NCBI RefSeq assembly: GCF_042094015.1 | Contig: NZ_JBELDZ010000009.1 | Span: 1 to 47,546, forward strand | Length of the DNA: 47,546 nucleotides | Direction of reading: 5' to 3' | Source of the DNA: Aurantibacter sp042094015 | GTDB taxonomy: Bacteria; Bacteroidota; Bacteroidia; Flavobacteriales; Flavobacteriaceae | Shown here: in pieces, positions 33,561-41,584 of the stretch | Layout: the number at the start of each line of letters is the position of its first letter | Numbering within the stretch: the stretch's first letter is position 1 | Translations under genes and position numbers: made by a program | Notes under the pieces: model-generated | Told to the model about the DNA's origin: nothing | Databases searched by the model: none | The model's input: the letters and a program-made list of their open reading frames with translations, nothing else

Positions 33561-35150
33561 TTATTTAATACCATGCATCATTCTTAATAATGTTTTGTTT
33601 AAAATTATCATAGTTACACCTGCTACAAAAGGAATAATTGTAAATATTAAAAAGAATGTTGTCATTCCATAATCCTCAACTATTGGGTCAATATAACTAC
33701 CTGTAATACCAGCAAAAGTATTAGCTATAAAATTAGCTACGAACCAAACCCCAAACATTAATCCTACTAATTTTGCAGGAGCTAGTTTACTTACATAACT
33801 TAAACCTACCGGAGAAACACACAACTCTCCAAGTGTATGGAATAAATAAGCCAATATTAAAAATATCATACTAACAGATGCTGTTTTAGCTCCTAAAGGA
33901 ATTCCCATAGATCCAAATGCTAAAATCCCAAACCCTAATCCTAATAAAATTAATCCAATTGCAAATTTAACAGGACCAGTTGGATTATACTTACTCTGCC
34001 ATATTTTAGAAAACAATGGCGCAAAAGCAATTATAAAAAATGAATTTAAAATTCCAAACCAAGATGCTGCAACTTCTGTTTCATTTGATTGAAATTCTCT
34101 TACTAACATCCAAATAACAATAGCCCAAATTATAACAAAACTAATTCCTAATAATATATTAGACAAAGCGTATTTCTTAAACGTCTGTTTAAACAACATT
34201 GCTAAAACATATGTTATTATTAACATTGGCACTATAGTTAAAATAGTATTGAAAATTTTAAATGTAGAAGCTCCGCTACCAGTTAATGTTCTATCTGTAT
34301 AATCTGCTGCAAAAATCGTCATAGATCCACCAGCTTGCTCAAAAGCCCACCAAAAGAATATTGTAAAGAATGCTAAAACTCCAATTACAATTAATCTATC
34401 CTTTGTTACCTTAGAACTTTTAGCTTCGTCTATAACTTCCTCAATATTATCTTCTACATTATCAACTGAATCCTCAATTACATCATCAAAATCTTGAGTT
34501 TGTTTTGGAGATAATCCAATTTTCGCAAAAATAGATTGAGCAAAATAAAACTGCAACATCCCGAAGAACATAAAAATTCCAGCTAATCCAAATCCATAAT
34601 GCCATCCAACTTTTTCTCCTATATATCCACAAAGTAAAATACCTAAAAATGCACCAGCATTAATTCCCATATAGAAAATTGTATAACCTGCGTCTTTTTC
34701 TTTTCCTTGAGTTAAATATAATTGACCAACCATTGACGAAATATTTGGCTTAAATAATCCATTCCCAATTATAAGGAAAAACAGACCAAGATAAAAGAAC
34801 ATATCTGTTATTCCTTCTAATGCCATAGACGCATGTCCTAGTGTCATTATTAAAGCACCAAGAACAATTGCGTTTCTATAACCCATAAACTTATCGGCTA
34901 TAAATCCACCTAAAATTGGAGTAATATATACTAAACCTGTATACCATCCATAAAGCATTAAAGCGTCTCCTCTATCCCAACCCCAACCTTGATCGATTAT
35001 TGATGACACTAAAAAAAGTACTAACAAAGCACGCATTCCATAGTAAGAAAAACGTTCCCACATTTCAGTAAAAAACAAAACAAATAATCCAGACGGATGA
35101 CCTAAAACGGTCTTTTGATTTGTTTCTGAACCTCCAAATTTAAATTCCAT
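33561..35150 (-). CDS. POT/PTR2 family proton-dependent oligopeptide transporter
   Basis: Major-facilitator-type inner-membrane symporter for di- and tripeptides. The proton-coupling ExxER motif is in FFTEMWERFSYYGMRALL near residue 30. The PTR2 signature FYMGINAGAFLG follows in the fifth helix region. The 529 residues hold about 12-14 hydrophobic segments with an acidic cytoplasmic loop near 225-245. It starts 27 nt after the DPP4 stop on the same strand, so peptide cleavage and uptake are probably coexpressed. A strong terminator follows. Confidence 0.93.
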   Translation of the reverse strand: MEFKFGGSETNQKTVLGHPSGLFVLFFTEMWERFSYYGMRALLVLFLVSSIIDQGWGWDRGDALMLYGWYTGLVYITPILGGFIADKFMGYRNAIVLGALIMTLGHASMALEGITDMFFYLGLFFLIIGNGLFKPNISSMVGQLYLTQGKEKDAGYTIFYMGINAGAFLGILLCGYIGEKVGWHYGFGLAGIFMFFGMLQFYFAQSIFAKIGLSPKQTQDFDDVIEDSVDNVEDNIEEVIDEAKSSKVTKDRLIVIGVLAFFTIFFWWAFEQAGGSMTIFAADYTDRTLTGSGASTFKIFNTILTIVPMLIITYVLAMLFKQTFKKYALSNILLGISFVIIWAIVIWMLVREFQSNETEVAASWFGILNSFFIIAFAPLFSKIWQSKYNPTGPVKFAIGLILLGLGFGILAFGSMGIPLGAKTASVSMIFLILAYLFHTLGELCVSPVGLSYVSKLAPAKLVGLMFGVWFVANFIANTFAGITGSYIDPIVEDYGMTTFFLIFTIIPFVAGVTMIILNKTLLRMMHGIK

Positions 35151-35177
35151 ATTATATAAATATATTAATTAGTAAAA

Positions 35178-37367
35178 TTATTTATTTTCTCCTAAAGTAC
35201 GATTAATAAAATTCGTCATTTTAGTGTATAAGTGTAAACGTGTGTTTCCACCGTAAATACCATGATTCTTGTCTGGATAAACCATCCATTCAAATTGTTT
35301 ATTAGCTTGAATTAGAGCCTCAACCATTCGCATAGTATTTTGAACATGTACATTATCATCTCCAGAACCATGAATTAATAAAAAATCACCTTTTAATTTA
35401 TCTACGTGATTAATTGGAGAATTATCGTCGTAACCAGAAGCATTTTCTTGTGGCGTAGTCATATAACGTTCTGTATAAATAGAGTCATAGAATCTCCAGC
35501 TTGTAACTGGTGCTACTGCAATTGCCATAGAAAACGTATCGTTTCCTTTAAACAAAGCATTAGAACTCATAAATCCACCATAAGACCAACCCCAAATTCC
35601 TATTTCATCTTTATTTACGTATTCTCGAGCACCTAATAGTTTAGCTGCTGCTATTTGATCTTCAACTTCAAACTTACCTAATTCGTTTTGAGTTACTTTT
35701 TTAAACTCAGCACCTTTAAAACCAGTTCCTCTTGCATCTATACATGCAATAATATAACCTTGCTCTGCTAACATATAATACCAGTAATCGTTTGCAGAGT
35801 TCCATTTATTAGCTACTTGTTGCGAACCTGGACCAGAATACTGATACATTAAAACTGGATATTGTTTTTTAGCATCAAAATTAGATGGCTTAATCATCCA
35901 CATATTTAAATCGTTTCCATTTACATTAATTATAGAAAACTCTTTTTTAGACATTTTATATCCTGCAACAACGGTTCTTGTATTAGAATTATCTTTTATC
36001 ATTTTTAAAATTTCACCTTTTTTAGATGTATTTAACGTATATAATGGTGGCGTACTTACAGAGGAAAAAGTATTAATAAAGTAAGAGAAATCTGCACTAA
36101 AATCTGCGTTATTGGTTCCTGTGTTTTGACTTAAACGTTGTTTTTTACGGCCATCTAATTTTATAGCATAAACATCTCTATTAATAGCACCATTTTCTAC
36201 AGACTGATAAAAAATACGCTTAGACTTAGCATCGTATCCATAATAAGATGTTACTTCCCAATTACCTTTTGTTACTTGATTGATTAATTTTCCGTTTTTA
36301 TCGTAATGATAGATATGATTAAAACCATCTTTTTCGCTGGTCCAAATAAAACTATCATCTTCTAAAAAAGTTAAGTTATCAGTAACATCTACATAGGCTT
36401 TGTCTTTTTCTGCTACTGCTAAATTAGTTGTATTCGATTTTGTGTTAATCATCCATAAATCCAATTCATTTTGATGTCTATTTGTAAATTGTGCACTTAA
36501 AACATCTGGATTGTTTGTCCAATTAATTCTTGGGATATAAAAATCCTCATAAGCTTTATCAACCTTAACTTCTTTCAAAGTTTTAGTAGCCAAGTCAAAT
36601 GTATGTAGAGACACTAAAGAGTTTGCCTCACCGGCTTTAGGGTATTTAAAAACTGTTTGTGTTTGGTAAAGTTTTGTGCCATAAACGTCCATAGAAAATT
36701 CTGGAACGTTAGTTTCGTCAAAACGAATAAAAGCAATTTTAGTTCCGTTTGCATTCCAATCAAAAGCTCTTACAAAAGCAAATTCTTCTTCGTAAACCCA
36801 ATCCGTAATTCCGTTAATAATTTTATTCTTTTCGCCATCTGTTGTTAATTGAGATGTTGCACCGGTAACTAAATCATTTACATATAAATTATTGTTATAC
36901 CCAAAGGCAATTTTAGAACCATCTGGAGAAAATGTTGGCTCCTGTATTTTGTTTTCTGAAACCTTAGTTAAACTTTTTGAAGCAATATCGTACACAAAAT
37001 AAATAGCTAAAGTAGAACGTCTAAATATTGATTCTTGTTTAGTTGCCAATAAAATTTTACTTTCATCTTCACTAAAGCTATAATCTGTAAAATACTGAAT
37101 CGCTTCTAAATCGGAGGAACTCACTAATGTTTTTGTTTTTTCTAAAGTACTATAATCGTATACATCTACGGTTGTACTTCCTGTAGCTCTATCATAATCT
37201 AAAACTGAATATTGCTTTCCATTATTCATAGAATGCAATGCATCTAAACGTTCAGTTCTAAAGGTTCCTTTAGACCAAATATCCTCTAATGTAATTTCTT
37301 TTGTTTGGGCAAAGATTATAGTGGTTACTAAAAAGCAACAAACTGTAAATAGCTTATTAAGCGTCAT
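35178..37367 (-). CDS. Dipeptidyl peptidase IV (S9B family)
   Basis: Secreted or periplasmic serine peptidase releasing X-Pro or X-Ala dipeptides from peptide N-termini. A signal peptide (MTLNKLFTVCCFLVTTIIFAQ) is followed by an eight-bladed beta-propeller containing the N-terminus-binding glutamates in VYEEEFAFVRAFDW. The C-terminal alpha/beta hydrolase domain has the triad S595 (GWSYGG), D671 (GSGDDNVH) and H702 (DKNHGIYGG). The 729-residue length matches bacterial DPP4. It is the first gene of a unit with the POT transporter. Confidence 0.95.
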   Translation of the reverse strand: MTLNKLFTVCCFLVTTIIFAQTKEITLEDIWSKGTFRTERLDALHSMNNGKQYSVLDYDRATGSTTVDVYDYSTLEKTKTLVSSSDLEAIQYFTDYSFSEDESKILLATKQESIFRRSTLAIYFVYDIASKSLTKVSENKIQEPTFSPDGSKIAFGYNNNLYVNDLVTGATSQLTTDGEKNKIINGITDWVYEEEFAFVRAFDWNANGTKIAFIRFDETNVPEFSMDVYGTKLYQTQTVFKYPKAGEANSLVSLHTFDLATKTLKEVKVDKAYEDFYIPRINWTNNPDVLSAQFTNRHQNELDLWMINTKSNTTNLAVAEKDKAYVDVTDNLTFLEDDSFIWTSEKDGFNHIYHYDKNGKLINQVTKGNWEVTSYYGYDAKSKRIFYQSVENGAINRDVYAIKLDGRKKQRLSQNTGTNNADFSADFSYFINTFSSVSTPPLYTLNTSKKGEILKMIKDNSNTRTVVAGYKMSKKEFSIINVNGNDLNMWMIKPSNFDAKKQYPVLMYQYSGPGSQQVANKWNSANDYWYYMLAEQGYIIACIDARGTGFKGAEFKKVTQNELGKFEVEDQIAAAKLLGAREYVNKDEIGIWGWSYGGFMSSNALFKGNDTFSMAIAVAPVTSWRFYDSIYTERYMTTPQENASGYDDNSPINHVDKLKGDFLLIHGSGDDNVHVQNTMRMVEALIQANKQFEWMVYPDKNHGIYGGNTRLHLYTKMTNFINRTLGENK

Positions 37368-37495
37368 ATATATTATTTTTTTGATAACAAGAGTCCAAGT
37401 TTACTAAAAATTACGCAAAAAACCTTATTAATTAGCACTTATTTACGATTGGTTTTATAGTTAAAAAACCTTTACAATTAGCTTAAATGCTTCAT

Positions 37496-37524
37496 TTTGA
37501 ATTAAGATAAGAATGTTATCTTTA
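37496..37524 (+). promoter_or_regulatory. Possible promoter for the HMG-CoA reductase gene
   Basis: TTTG (37496-37499), 17-nt spacer, TATCTTTA (37517-37524), a one-mismatch fit to TTTG/TAnnTTTG. It would place transcription start near 37530, after the first in-frame ATG at 37513, and so favours a later start codon. Confidence 0.4.
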
Positions 37525-37545
37525 CCGCATTATAATTCGATGCAA

Positions 37546-38841
37546 ATGACAAAATTAGTTTCAGGTTTTTCCAAACTATCTAAAAACGAAAAAATAGATT
37601 GGTTGACATCAACCTATTTAAATGGAAATGAAGCTTCAAAAAACACCATTACTCAGTATTGGAATAGTGATGAAAAACTACAGCAGCTTCACGACGATTT
37701 TATAGAAAACACCATTTCTAATTTCTATTTACCACTTGGTGTTGCTCCTAATTTTGATATTAACGGAACTATTTACACCATTCCAATGGTTATTGAAGAG
37801 AGTTCTGTTGTTGCTGCTGCAAGTAAAGCTGCCAAATTTTGGGAATCTCGTGGTGGATTTAAAACCGAAGTAATTTCTACCGAAAAAATAGGGCAAGTTC
37901 ATTTCACTTATTCTGGTGCTTTTGAAGAACTAGAAGCTTTTTTCAATACCATAAAACCTCAAATATTAAGCGATGCTAAATCCATAACCAAAAATATGGA
38001 AAAACGTGGCGGCGGAATTTTAGATCTTATTTTAGTTAACAAAAACAAAGATTTAAAAGACTACTATCAATTACACGCTACATTTGAAACGCTTGATGCT
38101 ATGGGCGCAAATTTTATAAACTCATGTTTAGAACAGTTTGCTACTACTTTAAAAAACGAAGCAACTAAACTAAAAGATGAGCTAAATGTAGTAATGAGTA
38201 TTTTATCTAATTACGTACCAAATTGCTTAGTAAAAGCAAGCGTAAGTTGTAAGGTTGAAGAATTAACTGACAAAGGCATTAATGCTGAAGAATTTGCAAC
38301 CAAATTTGTACAAGCCGTTAATATTGCTAAAATTGAACCTTATCGTGCAGTAACGCATAACAAAGGTATTATGAATGGTATTGATGCTGTGGTTTTAGCA
38401 ACAGGAAATGATTTTAGAGCTGTTGAAGCTGGTGTACACGCATATGCAAGTAAAGATGGAAAATATACTAGTTTAACTCACGCAGAAGTTGAAAATGGCA
38501 TTTTTACATTTTGGATAGAATTACCTTTAGCACTTGGGACTGTTGGCGGATTAACTAAATTACATCCATTGGTTAAATTAGCTTTGGATATTTTAGGTAA
38601 TCCTAATGCTAAAGAATTAATGCAAATTGTTGCTGTTGCTGGTTTAGCACAAAATTTTGGCGCATTAAGATCTTTAACAACAACAGGAATACAAGAAGGA
38701 CATATGAAAATGCACCTTATGAATATTCTTAACCAGTTTGAAGCTACAAAGGAAGAGAAAACTATAATTGTAGAAAAATTTAAAACTGAAACAGTTACAC
38801 ATAGTGCAGTTGTTGATGCGATTGAGAAACTGAGAAGTTAA
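37546..38841 (+). CDS. Hydroxymethylglutaryl-CoA reductase (class II type)
   Basis: Enzyme between HMG-CoA and mevalonate. The ENTISNFYLPLGVAPNF and MVIEESSVVAAASKAAKFW segments carry the catalytic glutamate. DAMGANFIN is the cofactor-site motif. HNKGIMNGIDAVVLATGND provides the catalytic Lys and Asp, and GIQEGHMKMH the histidine. The lack of a membrane domain and the length (431 from this start) place it in class II. Family members are often labelled degradative, but a GHMP kinase next door suggests isoprenoid synthesis. In-frame ATGs at 37513, 37540 and 37546 are possible; MTKLVSGFSKLSK at 37546 looks most typical and clears the putative promoter. Confidence 0.9.
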   Translation: MTKLVSGFSKLSKNEKIDWLTSTYLNGNEASKNTITQYWNSDEKLQQLHDDFIENTISNFYLPLGVAPNFDINGTIYTIPMVIEESSVVAAASKAAKFWESRGGFKTEVISTEKIGQVHFTYSGAFEELEAFFNTIKPQILSDAKSITKNMEKRGGGILDLILVNKNKDLKDYYQLHATFETLDAMGANFINSCLEQFATTLKNEATKLKDELNVVMSILSNYVPNCLVKASVSCKVEELTDKGINAEEFATKFVQAVNIAKIEPYRAVTHNKGIMNGIDAVVLATGNDFRAVEAGVHAYASKDGKYTSLTHAEVENGIFTFWIELPLALGTVGGLTKLHPLVKLALDILGNPNAKELMQIVAVAGLAQNFGALRSLTTTGIQEGHMKMHLMNILNQFEATKEEKTIIVEKFKTETVTHSAVVDAIEKLRS

Positions 38842-38865
38842 TTGTTAGAAATCTAAATTTTAAAA

Positions 38866-39777
38866 TTGAAAGAAACCTTTTACAGTCAAGGAAAATTATT
38901 ACTTACCGCAGAATATGTGGTTCTAGATAACGCTTTGGCTTTAGCGGTTCCTACAAAATTTGGACAATTTTTAAATGTTGAAAAAAATGATACTAATTCT
39001 ATAGTTTGGAAAAGTTACACTAACACAAATACCATTTGGTTTGAAGCTGAATTTAAACTAGAAAACAACTTAATTTCTTGTTCTATTGAAAACGATATTT
39101 CTAAAAATTTAATTAAAATTCTTAAAGCTGCTAAATCTCTTAATCCTGAATTTTTAAATTCGGAATTTGGCTTTAATGTGACTTCTAAATTAGAGTTTCC
39201 TCAAAATTGGGGTTTAGGCTCATCATCAACACTACTTAATAATATTGCTAATTGGGCTAAAATTGATGCTTTTAAATTATCAAACTTAACTTTTGGTGGT
39301 TCAGGTTACGATATTGCTTGCGCTCAAAATAGTTCGCCTATTTTTTATAATTTAGAAAATACTATTCCAACCATAAAACCAATCACTTTTAATCCTGAAT
39401 TTAAAAACCACTTGTATTTTGTGCATCTAAATCAAAAACAAAATAGTCGTGATGGAATTAAACATTACAAAGCACAACAGTTTGATTTAAAAGATACTAT
39501 TATAGAAATTTCAGGTATTACAAAACAAATTAGCGGTACAACCAATTTTAATACATTCTGTAATTTAATTACTAAACACGAAACTCTTATTTCAAACATA
39601 ACCAAACAAGAAACTGTAAAAAATAGATTGTTCAAAGATTTTAATGGTAGTATAAAAAGTCTTGGCGCTTGGGGCGGAGATTTTGTATTGATTACTTCTA
39701 AAGAAAATCCTAAACCTTATTTTGAGTCTAAAGGTTTTGATACTGTTTTGAGTTGGGATGAAATGATTTTGTCTTAA
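38866..39777 (+). CDS. GYDIA-type GHMP kinase, probably mevalonate pathway
   Basis: A 303-residue small-molecule kinase of the GHMP fold. N-terminal KETFYSQGKLLLTAEYVVL is the first GHMP motif. NWGLGSSSTLLNNIA is the phosphate loop. FGGSGYDIACAQ gives the family name. SLGAWGGDFVLIT is the C-terminal motif. The start is TTG: an in-frame TAA at 38854 lies 9 nt upstream, and no other Met codon occurs before the last few residues, so only TTG (or ATT) can start it. It follows the HMG-CoA reductase gene by 24 nt, suggesting mevalonate or phosphomevalonate as substrate; the exact substrate is unproven. Confidence 0.85.
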   Translation: MKETFYSQGKLLLTAEYVVLDNALALAVPTKFGQFLNVEKNDTNSIVWKSYTNTNTIWFEAEFKLENNLISCSIENDISKNLIKILKAAKSLNPEFLNSEFGFNVTSKLEFPQNWGLGSSSTLLNNIANWAKIDAFKLSNLTFGGSGYDIACAQNSSPIFYNLENTIPTIKPITFNPEFKNHLYFVHLNQKQNSRDGIKHYKAQQFDLKDTIIEISGITKQISGTTNFNTFCNLITKHETLISNITKQETVKNRLFKDFNGSIKSLGAWGGDFVLITSKENPKPYFESKGFDTVLSWDEMILS

Positions 39778-39788
39778 TTAACAAAAAT

Positions 39789-40307
39789 CTATTCCTCAGA
39801 ATACCAACCAGAATACTTCAAGTAATTATCTGCAATTCTATTAATTTCTCCATTAATTAATTCTTCGGAAATATCTTTTACTTTTACAGCAGGAACTCCT
39901 GCATAAATACTACCAGATTCTACACGTGTGTTTTGAGTAACCACTGCGCCAGCTGCAATAATACTATTACTTTCTACCACACAATTATCCATTACAATAC
40001 TTCCCATACCAATTAACACATTATCGTGAATTGTACAACCATGAACAATTGCGTTATGACCAACAGAAACGTTATTTCCAATAGTTGTTGCAAATTTTTG
40101 AAATGTGCAATGCACAATGGCGCCATCTTGAATATTAACTTTATTACCTAAAACAATAGAATTTACATCACCACGCAACACTGCGTTAAACCAAATACTA
40201 CATTGTTTTCCTATGGTTACGTTTCCTAAAATAGTTGCGTTTTCTGAGATGTAACAATCGTCTTCAATTTTTGGTGAATGTCCGTTTACTTTTTTTATTA
40301 GTGGCAT
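39789..40307 (-). CDS. Gamma-carbonic-anhydrase-like hexapeptide repeat protein
   Basis: A 172-residue left-handed beta-helix protein of the gamma carbonic anhydrase / YrdA family. Hexapeptide repeats run from about 20 to 140 (ISENATILGNVTIG, MGSIVMDNCVV). The zinc ligands of the family are present as H66, H84 and H89, in HCTFQ and SVGHNAIVHG. Many such proteins have no shown anhydrase activity, so the enzyme label is tentative. It begins 41 nt after the LytTR regulator on the same strand with no terminator between, and may be read through from it. Confidence 0.9.
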   Translation of the reverse strand: MPLIKKVNGHSPKIEDDCYISENATILGNVTIGKQCSIWFNAVLRGDVNSIVLGNKVNIQDGAIVHCTFQKFATTIGNNVSVGHNAIVHGCTIHDNVLIGMGSIVMDNCVVESNSIIAAGAVVTQNTRVESGSIYAGVPAVKVKDISEELINGEINRIADNYLKYSGWYSEE

Positions 40308-40348
40308 AATTCTTCTATTAATAATTAGTCTTCGTTTTTTAGTTAATT

Positions 40349-41083
40349 TTATTTAAAATAAGCCAATAGATTAGCTTTTCTTGATGCTGAAACACTTAGT
40401 TCTTTTCCGTTAGATAAAACAACGCTTCCGCCTTTTCCTTTTACATATTTAGTAATTTCGTTTACGTTTACTAAATAACTTTTATGGATTCTTGCAAAAC
40501 CAGATTCCTGTAAAGCTTCATCAAAATACTTCAACGTTTTACTTACTAGTTTCTTTTTATTTGTATTTAAATAAATTTCTGTGTAATTATCGTCTGCTTT
40601 ACAAAACATAATGTCTTTGGTTTCTATAACTTCAAATCCATCTTGTAAAGGAATGGTTATTTTACCTTGAACTGTATTAATTTTTGGCACTAATATTTGC
40701 TCTTGTAATGCATTTTCTTTCGTTTTTATATCGGTAACATAATCTACAGCTTTTATAAGCTCGTCTATCTCTATTGGTTTCATTAAATAATAAGATGCAT
40801 GCGCGTTTAAAGCATCTACAGCATAATTATTATAAGCAGTTACAAAAATGGTTTCAAAGGTTTTGTTTTCAACTTTATCTAATAAGTCAAAAGCATTTCC
40901 GTAAGGCATTTCTACATCTAAAAAAACGACATCTAAATTGTTAGTTTGGATTAACTCTAAACCTTGTTGTATATTTTCTGCTTGAGCTATTAGATTAATA
41001 TTTGGACAATATTTAGCTAAATAATTACTTAAAATATCACGACTTATTTTTTCGTCTTCTACTAAAATGGCGTTTAATTTCAT
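40349..41083 (-). CDS. LytTR-family response regulator
   Basis: Cytoplasmic two-component regulator of 244 residues. The receiver domain has the acidic pocket E9-D10-E11 and the phospho-acceptor D56 in VVFLDVEMPYG, with the conserved Lys in SYYLMKPIE. The LytTR DNA-binding domain fills about 137-244 (IHKSYLVNVNEITKYVKGKGG). Its ATG overlaps the stop of the upstream small gene as ATGA (41083-41080), so translation is coupled. The partner kinase is the protein encoded at 41585-43729. Confidence 0.94.
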   Translation of the reverse strand: MKLNAILVEDEKISRDILSNYLAKYCPNINLIAQAENIQQGLELIQTNNLDVVFLDVEMPYGNAFDLLDKVENKTFETIFVTAYNNYAVDALNAHASYYLMKPIEIDELIKAVDYVTDIKTKENALQEQILVPKINTVQGKITIPLQDGFEVIETKDIMFCKADDNYTEIYLNTNKKKLVSKTLKYFDEALQESGFARIHKSYLVNVNEITKYVKGKGGSVVLSNGKELSVSASRKANLLAYFK

Positions 41084-41580
41084 AAGATTTGGTTGATGTT
41101 AATTATATTAACCTTTTCATTATTTTCAAGATAAATCCCGGTTAATAAATAACTTATTCTTGTTTTATTTTTTCTTTGAATCTTTTTAAAATATTTTAGA
41201 GAAACCTCTTTTGAATCTACAAGACAAATCATCCTTACACCATATTCTTTCTCATAATCTTTGGTTCTATAAAACACAATACCATCATTTGCTCTTTCCC
41301 CATATAAATTAATAAAATAATTTGAATTAGAGTTTACTATGGATTTATTACCTTCCGAAACATATAAAGTGTCATAAGTTTTTACATTTACTTCATTTAA
41401 TAATCCTTCAACTCTACCGTCTCTAACTATTAATGGATTTGATTTAAAGTTCCCTGATTTTATATTTCGTTGGATAATAGAACTTAATGTAAAGTTTAAT
41501 CTCATACAAGGATCCATTGAAGTATAACTTCTACAACAACTTATAGATATGAATAAAACTATTATAATAAATAACCTCAT
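41080..41580 (-). CDS. Unknown secreted or lipid-anchored protein within the two-component operon
   Basis: I do not recognise this 166-residue protein. It begins with a hydrophobic export signal (MRLFIIIVLFISISCC); the cysteines at 15 and 16 make a lipoprotein possible, but the lipobox is weak. The rest is a mixed alpha/beta sequence with DPCMRLNFTLSSIIQRN near the start and a basic KKIQRKNKTRISYLL stretch. It starts 4 nt after the kinase stop, and its TGA overlaps the regulator's ATG. It is therefore likely made together with the signalling pair, and could act on the kinase's extracytoplasmic part. Confidence 0.75.
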   Translation of the reverse strand: MRLFIIIVLFISISCCRSYTSMDPCMRLNFTLSSIIQRNIKSGNFKSNPLIVRDGRVEGLLNEVNVKTYDTLYVSEGNKSIVNSNSNYFINLYGERANDGIVFYRTKDYEKEYGVRMICLVDSKEVSLKYFKKIQRKNKTRISYLLTGIYLENNEKVNIININQIL

Positions 41581-41584
41581 AGTA

